DNA from: Flavobacterium sp. M31R6
GTDB lineage: Bacteria; Bacteroidota; Bacteroidia; Flavobacteriales; Flavobacteriaceae
Reading direction: 5' to 3'
NCBI RefSeq assembly: GCF_013284035.1
Contig: NZ_CP054141.1
Span: 2,666,001 to 2,730,000 of the forward strand
DNA length: 64,000 nucleotides
Shown here: positions 8,742 through 18,803 of the stretch, one piece after another
Numbering within the stretch: the stretch's first letter is position 1
Layout: every line of letters starts with the position of its first letter
Position numbers and translations under genes: made by a program
Notes under the pieces: model-generated
Database searches by the model: none
What the model was told of the DNA's origin: nothing
What the model saw: the letters and a program-made list of their open reading frames with translations, nothing else

Positions 8742-11700
8742 TTATTTTACTAAATAGAGATATCCATCTTTTTTAACGTTTAGTGTTTTGCCAAGGCCAT
8801 CAACGGTGTCGTAACTTATGATGTAGAAGTATGTTCCTGTTGGCAAACCTTCGTTTTTATTAATGGTTGTTCTTCCCTCGGATCTTCCTCTAAATGCGTT
8901 ACCTTCATTATTATAATTGTCTTTCTCGAAAACTAAAACTCCCCAACGATTGAATACTTCAACTCTTATATTTTTATAGCAATCGTTGTTTTCTAAGTTT
9001 TCAATTTGGAAATAATCATTTCGACCATCTTCATTAGCAGAGAAGGCATTGTGTACAATTATAGTTTTACAAGGAAGCACTTTACAATCATCATTAATTG
9101 GCATTATGAGGATTAGACTTCTTGGACAATCACCTGCAACTTTATATTCAAAATGGTATGTGTTTACAGGTATTCCAAAAGCATTTAGAATATTCCCGTT
9201 TAATACTCCCACATTATCAGTGTTGATCCAAGTTCCATCTGTTGGTATTCCTTCAGGTAATAATTTTGTCAAATCAATCGGAGTTGTATCAGCATTACAA
9301 AATGCAGGGCTGGTGATTGTTATAGGCTCAATTGCAGCAACATTGATTGTGATTGTTGATGTACCGCAGTTTGTAGGATTTGCAGCTTCACAAACTTGAT
9401 AGTCAAAAGTGTATTGTCCTGCTGCTACTCCTTTTATGAATGTTACATTTCCTTGTTCATCTATTTTGATGTATTGTCCGAGTGCAGTTAACAATTTGAA
9501 TTTAAAATCACTCAAATTTGCTGGTGAACCATTCAATAAATCGTTGCTTAAAGCATTTCGGATTGCATCACCAATTGTACATTGCGTTACACTAAAGAGG
9601 TCAGCGGTCGGTTGTATGTCGGCAAACATTTTACAACTGATACCAAAATCGATATCCAAATGAACTTGGTTATCAGCACTTACAACAGCCGTTTGTGGAT
9701 TAGCATTTGTAGGTCCACAAACTTCAAAGCTTGCTGGTTTATCAGTTTTTGGAGATTTTCCATTTTTAGTTGTACTTGGTAAAACTTTTACTAATCCTGT
9801 AGCACCCATTGCTGAAGATTGCGCTTCTAAGTTGGCATCCATTTTTAGTTCAACTTTATAGTCTCCGAATGCTCCAACAGGCGGTCTGTTTCTCCAGAAA
9901 CCTTGAATACCAATAATAACACTGGCAGCGTAATCATTAGGGCCTGTTACAAATATATTTGAAGATTTTGCGTTACCAAAACCAGCCGCATTCAATTCCC
10001 CAACATTCGTTGGACCTTGATAGCTACCATCACCATTAAGGTCAATCCATTCCCATTTGCTATAATCAAATGATCCATTGGCATCAGGTATGTTTTTAGT
10101 TACCAAATTATCATTGTTGGCATCAAACCATTCGTCTTGTATTCCATTGTTGTTTGCATCGTACCAAACAAAGTCTCCTAATACAGGCAAATCAGATTTG
10201 TCATATCCAAAATCATGTGTTTGATATATACAGTTTTCTAAAGTTGTAAAGAATAAACTTGAATTTATTGGATATAATTGATAGGCACTATTTAAATTGG
10301 CATCTTGTACTTGCACTAAATAATCACCGGGAATCATTCCTGTAAAATTATAATAGCCTTGAGCATTAGTGATTCTAATTAGTATTGGGCCAGTTGTTGT
10401 TCCTTGAGGAACTAACGTTACTGGGACATTTGCTAGAGGAGTGTTAGTCCCTGCATTGAAAACAATACCGGCAATTTTTGTAGTATTATTACAAATTACA
10501 GTTATAGTTACAGTCGCAGTATCACAATTTCCATTGTCTGCAATTTCACAAATTTGATACACTAAGGTATATGTTCCAGCTGGCGTGCCATCTTTTAAAT
10601 CTATAGATCCATCTGTATTCATTGTCATATAACCTGTTGCATCTGGTGTTACTAAAGTTAAAGTAACATCGGCAGGATTTACAGCCGCAGTATTCAAAGT
10701 ATCATTGGTGAATACATTAAGAACATTAGAAGCACCATTTATTCCGTCTATAGGCCCAGCTGTGTCATCTACAGCATCAATTTTAAATGTAGGTCTAGAG
10801 GTGCAGAATGGATCCGATGGAGGATAATTTGCTACTATTGTTTGACTTGGATTTAATGTAAATGTCACAGAAGCTGTTGGTCTAAGGTTTTCAAAACCAT
10901 CAGGGCCTTCAATCCATTTTCCGTCTACCAATAACCAACCAGGCCAATCGGTTCCATTACCATTTTCATCAACAATTGCTCCTGGCCAAAGTACTTTTCC
11001 ATTCAATGGTAAGTTAGTCATTGTTGCAACTACATTATTATTACTATCAGTCCATGTCAATGTCAATCCATTTACAGGAGTGAAATTATTGGCAGTAGTT
11101 GTATAGCTGAAGTAAGGAACATCATTAATACAAATTCCTTCCCCAGATACTGTCATGGTTGGTCCTTCTATATTTACGGTTACTGTAGCGGTATCACAAT
11201 TCGTGTTGTTTAATTTTTCACATATTTGATATGTCATTGTTTGAGTTCCAACTGGAGCATCTGGTAATACATCAATTGAACCATCAGGATTCATTTGTAA
11301 AAATGGGTTTGATGTTACAGTTGTTAAAATTACATCTGCTGGATTTACAGGCAATGCATTCAATGTATCATTAGTGAAAACGTTGATGACATTTGGTGTA
11401 GTTTGATTCACACCAACAATTGTACCTGCATTATCATCTACAGCATCAATTGGATTTGTTTTTTCGTTCACAATTTCATCATCTGATGCACTTATTGGTG
11501 TTTCATTTGGCGTAAATCCATCCGCTTTTGCAACATTAGTAACTGAACCTGTATTTAAATCTTCTTGAGTTACAGTATAACTTTGTGTATATTCTGAACT
11601 CGCACCTGGAGCTAAATCAGCTATAATTGTGTCTAATCCAGTAAGTGGATCTTTTACGGTTATTTGATGTAATGTTTGGTTACCTGTGTTTTTTACAGTT

Positions 11701-14700
11701 ATGGTATAATTAATTACATCTCCAACAACACTATAACTTGCAGTTGTTGCGGTTTTAATAACTACCAATCCAGGAGACTGAGTTAGCGGTGTAATTGTAC
11801 AATCAGGACATTCTGGATCTATTGGACAAGTGGTACAAGGTGTAGGATCTGATGAAGTATCCGTTACAGGATTTCCTTTTGGATCTTTTGATGTCACCGT
11901 TGCCAAGTTATACACATATCCAGTATTGATGTCTTCTTGAGTGATAGCATGCGAACCAGAAAATGTTGTTGAGTCCGTTGCCCCGACAGCTAAGACTGCA
12001 ATTGGTCCGCCTGTAATAGTTGCATTATTATCAGTGACTGTTACATTGGTTAATGTTACATTTCCAGTATTTTTCACTACGAAATTGTAAGTAACCATGT
12101 CTCCCACATTCGTAATACCATCATTATTACTATCTACATAAGTTCCGTCTTTAGTAATGTTTATACTAGGAGATTGTGTTAGTGGTGTAATTGTACAATC
12201 AGGACACTCAGGATCGATTGGACAAGTGGTACAAGGCGTAGGATCAGAAGAAGTATCCGTTACAGGATTTCCTTTTGGATCTTTTGATGTCACCGTTGCT
12301 AAGTTATACACATATCCAGTATTGATGTCTTCTTGAGTGATGACATGCGAACCGGAGAATGTTGTTGAGTCAGTTGCCCCGACAGCTAAGACTGCAATTG
12401 GTCCGCCTGTAATAGTTGCATTATTATCAGTGACTGTTACATTGGTTAATGTTACATTTCCAGTATTTTTCACTACGAAATTGTAAGTAACCATGTCTCC
12501 CACATTCGTAATACCATCATTATTACTATCTACATAAGTTCCGTCTTTAGTAATGTTTATACTAGGAGATTGTGTTAGTGGTGTAATTGTACAATCAGGA
12601 CACTCAGGATCGATTGGACAAGTGGTACAAGGCGTAGGATCAGAAGAAGTATCCGTTACAGGATTTCCTTTTGGATCTTTTGATGTCACCGTTGCTAAGT
12701 TATACACATATCCAGTATTGATGTCTTCTTGAGTGATGACATGCGAACCGGAGAATGTTGTTGAGTCAGTTGCCCCGACAGCTAAGACTGCAATTGGTCC
12801 GCCTGTAATAGTTGCATTATTATCAGTGACTGTTACATTGGTTAATGTTACATTTCCAGTATTTTTCACTACGAAATTGTAAGTAACCACGTCTCCCACA
12901 TTCGTAATACCATCATTATTACTATCTACATAAGTTCCGTCTTTAGTAATGTTTATACTTGGAGATTGTGTTAGTGGTGTAATTGTACAATCAGGACACC
13001 CAGGATCGATTGGACAAGTGGTACAAGGTGTCGGGTCTGAAGATGTGTCGGTCACAGTTTTATCTTCAGGATCTTTTGCTGTTGCCGTAGCTAAGTTGTA
13101 TACATATCCTGTATTGATATCATCTTGAGTGATAACATGTGAGCCAGAGAATGTGGTTGAGTCGCTAGCTCCAACAGCTAGTGTAGCAATTGGCCCACCT
13201 GTTATAGTTGCATTGTTATCTGTAACTGTTACATTGGTAAGGTCTACACTTCCAGTATTAGTGACTACAAAGGTGTAAGTGACAATATCTCCAACATTGG
13301 TGATACCATCATTATTACTATCCACATAGGTTCCGTCTTTGGTAATATTGATACTTGATTCAGAAATTATATATGTATAATTAGCTTTACAACCTTTGCT
13401 ATCAGTAATTTCAACACTATATGTACCATTTGGTAAGTTTGAAATATCTTCTGTTGTTGCTCCATTTGACCATAAGAATGTATATGGAGCTGTTCCTCCC
13501 GAAACTGTTAGATTAATGGAACCATTGCTGCAACCAATACAATTATTGTTATTAATGATTATTGCTGTAGCGCTTAAAGTGGCACTTGGTTGGGTGATGG
13601 TAATCGATTTGGTTGCTTTACAGCCTTTGCTATCCGTCACGGTCACTTCATAAGTTCCAGCACCAATGCCTGATAAATCTTCAGTAGTGGCGGCAATTGT
13701 ATTTCCGTCTTTTTTCCAAGTAAAAGTATAAGGAGAAGTTCCACCCGTGATAGTCAAGTTGATGGCTCCAGTAGTATCATTATGACAGTTTACGTTGGTT
13801 TGCGAAGTTACGGCGATGCTTAACGTGGCATTTGGTTGAGTTATTATGATTGATTTGGTTGCTTTACAACCTTTGGCATCGGTTACGGTTACTTCATAAG
13901 TTCCGGCGCCAATTCCAGATAAATCTTGAGTTGTGGCTGCGATCGCGTTTCCGTCTTTTTTCCAAGTATAAGTATAAGGAGAAGTTCCTCCAGAGATAGT
14001 CAAATCTATGGCTCCAGTGGTATCATTATAACAGTTTACGTTGGTTTGTGAAGTTACGGCGATGCTTAAACCTGCGTCTGGTTGAGTGATTGTAATCGAT
14101 TTTATTGCTTTACAGCCTTTGCTATCTGTCACGGTCACTTCATAAGTTCCAGCACCAATTCCAGATAAATCTTGAGTTGTGGCTGCGATCGCGTTTCCGT
14201 CTTTTTTCCAGGTATAAGTATAAGGAGAAGTTCCGCCAGAGATAGTCAAATCTATGGCTCCAGTGGTATCGTTATAACAGTTCACGTTGGTTTGTGAAGT
14301 TACGGCTATACTTAAACCCGCATTTGGTTGAGTAATTGTAATCGATTTTATTGCTTTACAACCTTTATCATCGGTTACGGTTACTTCATAAGTTCCGGCG
14401 CCAATTCCAGATAAATCTTGAGTTGTGGCTGCGATCGCGTTTCCGTCTTTTTTCCAAGTATAAGTATAAGGAGAAGTTCCTCCAGAGATAGTCAAATCTA
14501 TGGCTCCAGTGGTATCGTTATAACAGTTCACATTGGTTTGAGAGGTTACGGCGATGCTTAAACCTGCGTCTGGTTGAGTGATTGTAATCGATTTTATTGC
14601 TTTACAACCTTTATCATCGGTTACGGTTACTTCATAAGTTCCGGCGCCAATTCCAGATAAATCTTGAGTTGTGGCTGCGATCGCGTTTCCGTCTTTTTTC

Positions 14701-17660
14701 CAGGTATAAGTATAAGGAGAAGTTCCTCCAGTGATAGTCAAATCTATGGCTCCAGTGGTATCGTTATAACAGTTCACGTTGGTTTGTGAAGTTACGGCTA
14801 TACTTAAACCCGCATTTGGTTGAGTAATTGTAATCGATTTTATTGCTTTACAACCTTTATCATCGGTCACGGTTACTTCATAAGTTCCGGCTCCAATTCC
14901 AGATAAATCTTGAGTTGTGGCTGCGATTGCGTTTCCGTCTTTTTTCCAGGTATAAGTATAAGGAGAAGTTCCTCCAGTGATAGTCAAATCTATGGCTCCA
15001 GTGGTATCGTTATAACAGTTAACGTTGGTTTGAGAGGTTACGGCTATACTTAAACCCGCATTTGGTTGAGTAATTGTAATCGATTTGATTGCTTTACAAC
15101 CTTTATCATCGGTCACGGTTACTTCATATGTTCCGGCGCCAATTCCAGATAAATCTTGAGTTGTGGCTGCGATTGCGTTTCCGTCTTTTTTCCAAGTAAA
15201 AGTATAAGGAGAAGTTCCTCCAGAGATAGTCAAATCTATGGCTCCAGTGATATCGTTATAACAGTTAACGTCGGTTTGAGAGGTTACGGCTATACTTAAA
15301 CCCGCACTTGGTTGAGTAATTGTGATCGATTTTATTGCTTTACAACCTTTATCATCGGTCACGGTTACTTCATAAGTTCCGGCGCCAATTCCAGATAAAT
15401 CTTGAGTTGTGGCTGCGATCACGTTTCCGTCTTTTTTCCAGGTATAAGTATAAGGAGAAGTTCCTCCAGTGATAGTCAAATCTATGGCTCCAGTGGTATC
15501 GTTATAACAGTTAACGTCGGTTTGAGAGGTTACGGCTATACTTAAACCCGCATTTGGTTGAGTAATTGTGATCGATTTTATTGCTTTACAACCTTTATCA
15601 TCGGTTACGGTTACTTCATATGTTCCGGCTCCAATTCCAGATAAATCTTGAGTTGTGGCTGCGATTGCGTTTCCGTCTTTTTTCCAGGTATAAGTATAAG
15701 GAGAAGTTCCGCCAGAGATAGTCAAATCTATGGCTCCAGTGGTATCGTTATAACAGTTCACGTTGGTTTGTGAAGTTACGGCGATGCTTAAACCCGCATT
15801 TGGTTGAGTAATTGTGATCGATTTGATTGCTTTACAACCTTTATCATCGGTCACGGTTACTTCATATGTTCCGGCGCCAATTCCAGATAAATCTTGAGTT
15901 GTGGCTGCGATTGCGTTTCCGTCTTTTTTCCAAGTATAAGTATAAGGAGAAGTTCCGCCAGAGATAGTCAAATCTATGGCTCCAGTGGTATCGTTATAAC
16001 AGTTAACGTCGGTTTGAGAGGTTACGGCTATACTTAAACCCGCATTTGGTTGAGTAATTGTGATCGATTTTATTGCTTTACAACCTTTATCATCGGTTAC
16101 GGTTACTTCATATGTTCCGGCTCCAATTCCAGATAAATCTTGAGTTGTGGCTGCGATTGCGTTTCCGTCTTTTTTCCAAGTATAAGTATAAGGAGAAGTT
16201 CCTCCAGAGATAGTCAAGTCGATGGCGCCAGTAGTATCGCCATAGCATTTAATGTCGGTTTGAGAGGTCACGGCTATACTTAAACCCGCATTTGGTTGAG
16301 TAATAGTAACTGATAATTCGCTTGATGCACAGCCGTTTTTATCTGTTGCAATTACAGTATAAGTGCCAGATCCTAATCCAGTTAAGTTTTGAGTGGTTGC
16401 ATACGCTGATCCATTTTTTTTCCATGCATAAGTATAAGGGCCTGTTCCTCCTGTGGCATCATTAATTGTTATTGCACCGGTGGTATCTCCAAAACAATTC
16501 ACATTAGTTTGCGAAGCTAAAGTAACAGAAGGGCAGGGGATATTTGTGGAAGGTGTTGCAATGTCCAAGAATGTATTTGTACATGCTGAATTTTTATAAT
16601 CAAGTCTTGAAGTACTAACCGTTTTTGTACCACAGACATTTGATTTTGGAGTCAATTCATATTTTAATGTAATAGTTTCAACATTCAAAAAATCTATATT
16701 CCAAGAAATAACTTGTCCAGAAACTGATGCTGTTCCTTTAGAAGGGGTAATAGCTCCAATTGTAAAATCAGCACTTACAGTTTCTTTGTCAAATGGGGTG
16801 CCCGAAATTTGTTGAGCGACCCAAGAAAGTTGTGTAAATATATTTGAGTATATACCGGTCAAATCTGCACCACTTTCTGTAAAAAATGCTCCTGCGGATT
16901 GAATATTGTTTAAAGTATATTCAGCATTAGTTTGATCAGTACCGGAAATAGCACCAAAAAGGCCTACGCTAAATATTTGATTATTATATACAACACTTGA
17001 TACAGTTGTTGTTTTAGCATCAGTTGCAGCCGTTATAGCTGATTGGATACAGCTACCACCTTGACCTGCCGTGCAAGATTGATCGTTACCAGTTCTATTA
17101 GCAACACCATCTGTCAATAATACAATACTTCTAGAGGTTACACAATCAAATGTTCCATGAGCTGTTAGTTCATCGTCTGCTTTTTTAATACCATCTTGAA
17201 TATTAGTACTACCATTTGCAGTCAATGCATTTATTGCACTTATCAAATCGGCTTGGCCAGTTGATAAGGTTAATGGTTTTACAATGGTGGCAGTATTACT
17301 ATATTTAACTATGGAAATTTTGTTTTTTCCAGTTGGATTATTAGCGGCTAGAAAAGTTTTATTTATAAAATCTATAGCTGCATCTTGTGCATGGGCTAAA
17401 GGTTTTGGATTATTACCATCACCCATACTCCCAGAAACATCGATGACTAAAACTACTTCAAGAGGTCTTGAAACTGGATTGGCGCCTTGAATTTTTAATT
17501 CTACATCAATTTTCCCACAAACACCTGGTCTAACCGTAACTGTTTTTGTAGGGGTAATTGTTTGTGCAGAACCTAGTACAGATGACAGAATTAAAAGAAT
17601 TGCAAATAATTCTTTTTTTAATCCTTCTATATAATTGCTGAAGTGTAAATTTTTTTTCAT
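8742..17660 (-). CDS. Giant SprB-like T9SS type B adhesin (vWA, SprB repeats, DUF11 repeats)
   Basis: A 2972-aa cell-surface protein. Order: signal peptide (about 1-33); von Willebrand A domain (about 65-290) with MIDAS DVSGSMG and LLTDGVANR; 13 SprB-like repeats (about 385-1432); four DUF11-type repeats (about 1433-1955) and a fifth divergent one (to about 2065); further beta modules starting DAVDD; an SdrD/Cna-B-like region (FVWYDANNNGIQD); and a C-terminal type B sorting domain (about 2870-2972: AFSANEDGRNDYF, EVFNRWGVLVFEK, GTYFYIISYD). Such proteins are exported by the T9SS and displayed on the surface, where SprB acts in gliding and adhesion. The vWA head suggests metal-dependent ligand binding. 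PorP/SprF and OmpA partners follow. Confidence 0.93.
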   Translation of the reverse strand: MKKNLHFSNYIEGLKKELFAILLILSSVLGSAQTITPTKTVTVRPGVCGKIDVELKIQGANPVSRPLEVVLVIDVSGSMGDGNNPKPLAHAQDAAIDFINKTFLAANNPTGKNKISIVKYSNTATIVKPLTLSTGQADLISAINALTANGSTNIQDGIKKADDELTAHGTFDCVTSRSIVLLTDGVANRTGNDQSCTAGQGGSCIQSAITAATDAKTTTVSSVVYNNQIFSVGLFGAISGTDQTNAEYTLNNIQSAGAFFTESGADLTGIYSNIFTQLSWVAQQISGTPFDKETVSADFTIGAITPSKGTASVSGQVISWNIDFLNVETITLKYELTPKSNVCGTKTVSTSRLDYKNSACTNTFLDIATPSTNIPCPSVTLASQTNVNCFGDTTGAITINDATGGTGPYTYAWKKNGSAYATTQNLTGLGSGTYTVIATDKNGCASSELSVTITQPNAGLSIAVTSQTDIKCYGDTTGAIDLTISGGTSPYTYTWKKDGNAIAATTQDLSGIGAGTYEVTVTDDKGCKAIKSITITQPNAGLSIAVTSQTDVNCYNDTTGAIDLTISGGTSPYTYTWKKDGNAIAATTQDLSGIGAGTYEVTVTDDKGCKAIKSITITQPNAGLSIAVTSQTNVNCYNDTTGAIDLTISGGTSPYTYTWKKDGNAIAATTQDLSGIGAGTYEVTVTDDKGCKAIKSITITQPNAGLSIAVTSQTDVNCYNDTTGAIDLTITGGTSPYTYTWKKDGNVIAATTQDLSGIGAGTYEVTVTDDKGCKAIKSITITQPSAGLSIAVTSQTDVNCYNDITGAIDLTISGGTSPYTFTWKKDGNAIAATTQDLSGIGAGTYEVTVTDDKGCKAIKSITITQPNAGLSIAVTSQTNVNCYNDTTGAIDLTITGGTSPYTYTWKKDGNAIAATTQDLSGIGAGTYEVTVTDDKGCKAIKSITITQPNAGLSIAVTSQTNVNCYNDTTGAIDLTITGGTSPYTYTWKKDGNAIAATTQDLSGIGAGTYEVTVTDDKGCKAIKSITITQPDAGLSIAVTSQTNVNCYNDTTGAIDLTISGGTSPYTYTWKKDGNAIAATTQDLSGIGAGTYEVTVTDDKGCKAIKSITITQPNAGLSIAVTSQTNVNCYNDTTGAIDLTISGGTSPYTYTWKKDGNAIAATTQDLSGIGAGTYEVTVTDSKGCKAIKSITITQPDAGLSIAVTSQTNVNCYNDTTGAIDLTISGGTSPYTYTWKKDGNAIAATTQDLSGIGAGTYEVTVTDAKGCKATKSIIITQPNATLSIAVTSQTNVNCHNDTTGAINLTITGGTSPYTFTWKKDGNTIAATTEDLSGIGAGTYEVTVTDSKGCKATKSITITQPSATLSATAIIINNNNCIGCSNGSINLTVSGGTAPYTFLWSNGATTEDISNLPNGTYSVEITDSKGCKANYTYIISESSINITKDGTYVDSNNDGITNVGDIVTYTFVVTNTGSVDLTNVTVTDNNATITGGPIATLAVGASDSTTFSGSHVITQDDINTGYVYNLATATAKDPEDKTVTDTSSDPTPCTTCPIDPGCPDCTITPLTQSPSINITKDGTYVDSNNDGITNVGDVVTYNFVVKNTGNVTLTNVTVTDNNATITGGPIAVLAVGATDSTTFSGSHVITQEDINTGYVYNLATVTSKDPKGNPVTDTSSDPTPCTTCPIDPECPDCTITPLTQSPSINITKDGTYVDSNNDGITNVGDMVTYNFVVKNTGNVTLTNVTVTDNNATITGGPIAVLAVGATDSTTFSGSHVITQEDINTGYVYNLATVTSKDPKGNPVTDTSSDPTPCTTCPIDPECPDCTITPLTQSPSINITKDGTYVDSNNDGITNVGDMVTYNFVVKNTGNVTLTNVTVTDNNATITGGPIAVLAVGATDSTTFSGSHAITQEDINTGYVYNLATVTSKDPKGNPVTDTSSDPTPCTTCPIDPECPDCTITPLTQSPGLVVIKTATTASYSVVGDVINYTITVKNTGNQTLHQITVKDPLTGLDTIIADLAPGASSEYTQSYTVTQEDLNTGSVTNVAKADGFTPNETPISASDDEIVNEKTNPIDAVDDNAGTIVGVNQTTPNVINVFTNDTLNALPVNPADVILTTVTSNPFLQMNPDGSIDVLPDAPVGTQTMTYQICEKLNNTNCDTATVTVNIEGPTMTVSGEGICINDVPYFSYTTTANNFTPVNGLTLTWTDSNNNVVATMTNLPLNGKVLWPGAIVDENGNGTDWPGWLLVDGKWIEGPDGFENLRPTASVTFTLNPSQTIVANYPPSDPFCTSRPTFKIDAVDDTAGPIDGINGASNVLNVFTNDTLNTAAVNPADVTLTLVTPDATGYMTMNTDGSIDLKDGTPAGTYTLVYQICEIADNGNCDTATVTITVICNNTTKIAGIVFNAGTNTPLANVPVTLVPQGTTTGPILIRITNAQGYYNFTGMIPGDYLVQVQDANLNSAYQLYPINSSLFFTTLENCIYQTHDFGYDKSDLPVLGDFVWYDANNNGIQDEWFDANNDNLVTKNIPDANGSFDYSKWEWIDLNGDGSYQGPTNVGELNAAGFGNAKSSNIFVTGPNDYAASVIIGIQGFWRNRPPVGAFGDYKVELKMDANLEAQSSAMGATGLVKVLPSTTKNGKSPKTDKPASFEVCGPTNANPQTAVVSADNQVHLDIDFGISCKMFADIQPTADLFSVTQCTIGDAIRNALSNDLLNGSPANLSDFKFKLLTALGQYIKIDEQGNVTFIKGVAAGQYTFDYQVCEAANPTNCGTSTITINVAAIEPITITSPAFCNADTTPIDLTKLLPEGIPTDGTWINTDNVGVLNGNILNAFGIPVNTYHFEYKVAGDCPRSLILIMPINDDCKVLPCKTIIVHNAFSANEDGRNDYFQIENLENNDCYKNIRVEVFNRWGVLVFEKDNYNNEGNAFRGRSEGRTTINKNEGLPTGTYFYIISYDTVDGLGKTLNVKKDGYLYLVK
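11780..13360 (-). repeat. 396-bp tandem repeats encoding DUF11-type modules
   Basis: Four units inside the adhesin gene, each about 132 codons, running from SINITKDGTYVDSNNDG to CPDCTITPLTQSP. The AGATTG anchor recurs at 12171, 12567 and 12963, an exact 396-base period. Three units are almost identical in DNA and the promoter-proximal one is more diverged, so recent amplification is likely. Each unit has a cysteine cluster, CTTCPIDPxCPDC. Confidence 0.92.
13365..16510 (-). repeat. 246-bp tandem repeats encoding 13 SprB-like modules
   Basis: Modules of 82 residues, each with a cysteine near the start (NVNCYNDTTGAIDL) and another near the end (DDKGCKAIKSI), which probably form a disulfide. Ten central units are nearly identical at the DNA level. 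The outermost unit at each end is clearly diverged. Small alternations (NVNC/DVNC, ISGG/ITGG, QPNAG/QPDAG/QPSAG) are shuffled between units, which suggests recombination within the array. Confidence 0.93.
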
Positions 17661-17717
17661 TTTTTAACTATATTAAGGTGAATAACCTAGGTATTAGAAG
17701 TATGGATTCTTAAACAA

Positions 17718-18296
17718 TTATTCTTGATTAGGATCACTAACTAAAGTATGTAGAATTGTACTAACTTTATAAGAAGAACAAGCTGTAGCTGTTGCAGTTA
17801 TTTCAGTGCAGTTCCATCTGCTTACGGTTGTCCCTACGGGAACTTTGACATTTACCAAAAAACTTGCAGTTTCTCCTGGACTTAAAGAAATTTCGGAGAT
17901 TGAATTTAGAGAAGCATCAGAAAAGGAGATGTTTAAATTTACATTGCCAGAGACATTACTTCCGTCATTATTTGAACAACTACTATTTACATTCGAGGAA
18001 CTCAAAGTATAGGTTGAATTTGATGATCCTGTATTTGAAATTTGTATTGTATAAGATGTTCCCTCGGGAGGAACACTTTGAGTAAATCTGTTTTTTTCTA
18101 CTTGAATGGTTGCTTTACAAGAGCTCGACTGAGAATAAGTAATAGAGCTATTTAATAATAAAATCGATGCAAGAAATAACATTGAAGGTTTCGGTGACAC
18201 TTTTTCATATGCAAATGATAAAAACAATAAAAGATGTTTTTTAAGTTCAATTGCTAAAAAGTTTTTGAATAGGTTTAGCGTAGTTTTAGGTTTCAT
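17718..18296 (-). CDS. Secreted protein of unknown function upstream of the giant adhesin
   Basis: A 192-aa protein, 57 bases upstream of the adhesin and probably in the same operon. The hydrophobic export segment lies unusually far in, at about residues 39-56 (MLFLASILLLNS to TYSQ). Either a long N-terminal extension precedes the signal, or translation starts at Met39. The mature part is rich in Ser, Thr and Asn and beta-like: ATIQVEKNRF, SYTIQISNTGSSNSTYTL and SLSPGETASFLVNVKVP, resembling a single DUF11/CARDB-type beta-sandwich. No T9SS C-terminal signal is visible. Its function is unknown. A structural accessory to the adhesin is a guess. Confidence 0.75.
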   Translation of the reverse strand: MKPKTTLNLFKNFLAIELKKHLLLFLSFAYEKVSPKPSMLFLASILLLNSSITYSQSSSCKATIQVEKNRFTQSVPPEGTSYTIQISNTGSSNSTYTLSSSNVNSSCSNNDGSNVSGNVNLNISFSDASLNSISEISLSPGETASFLVNVKVPVGTTVSRWNCTEITATATACSSYKVSTILHTLVSDPNQE

Positions 18297-18390
18297 ATTC
18301 TTAGTTTTTTTAATTGAAATTATGGTTAATGATTAGAGTTGAAAACTTGACTGCCTTTGCCTATAATGAACAGGCAAACTAACTAATACA

Positions 18391-18803
18391 TGCAGTAGGT
18401 TCGAGAAAGACAATTTTGACTTGATTTGGATTTGGGAAAGAAATCAAATTAAAATTTTGTTTTGTCTAAATTGAAAACTGAAGCTTAATATCAGTTAACA
18501 ATGAATTGAAGTAGGTTTTTTATTAATTCTATTTTGATTCAGATTTGGGAATTAAATCAAATTAAAATTTTGTTTTGTCTAAATTGAAAACTGAAGCTTA
18601 ATATCAGTTAGCAATGAATTGAAGTAGGTTTTTTTGTCAATTTAATTTTGATTGAGATTTGGGATTACAATCAAAACTCTCTTTTTAATTTGCTAACACA
18701 TACGTGGTTAACAGGTACTTGTAGTAGATTTTTTTTTATTTTGATTGAGATTTGGGAATACAATCAAAATTTTCGGTTTCAGCATTAAAGCTTGCAGTAG
18801 GTT
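18391..18803. repeat. Tandem array of hairpin-plus-GTAGGTT units
   Basis: Four units, each with an inverted repeat (TTTGATT ... AATCAAA) around a conserved loop containing GATTTGGGA. The hairpins start near 18421, 18533, 18645 and 18738, giving periods of 112, 112 and 93. Each unit ends in a motif like GAAGTAGGTT or TGCAGTAGGTT, at 18391, 18508, 18621, 18720 and 18793. Units 1 and 2 are almost identical for about 95 bases, and units 3 and 4 keep only the hairpin and end motif. No protein is encoded. The array lies between the divergent CAP lipoprotein 2 and the adhesin operon. Confidence 0.8.

Noticed and set aside
9049..13653. Several + strand open frames opposite the adhesin gene
   Set aside because: They are antisense shadows of a low-stop-codon repetitive gene, with no family resemblance or start signals.
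13365..16510. Regular repeats resembling a CRISPR array or satellite
   Set aside because: The units are 246 bases, in frame and code for SprB-like domains. There are no short repeats with unique spacers and no cas genes.
17718..18296. 192-aa protein as a T9SS cargo
   Set aside because: The C-terminus has neither the type A nor the type B sorting pattern. Only a signal peptide is supported.
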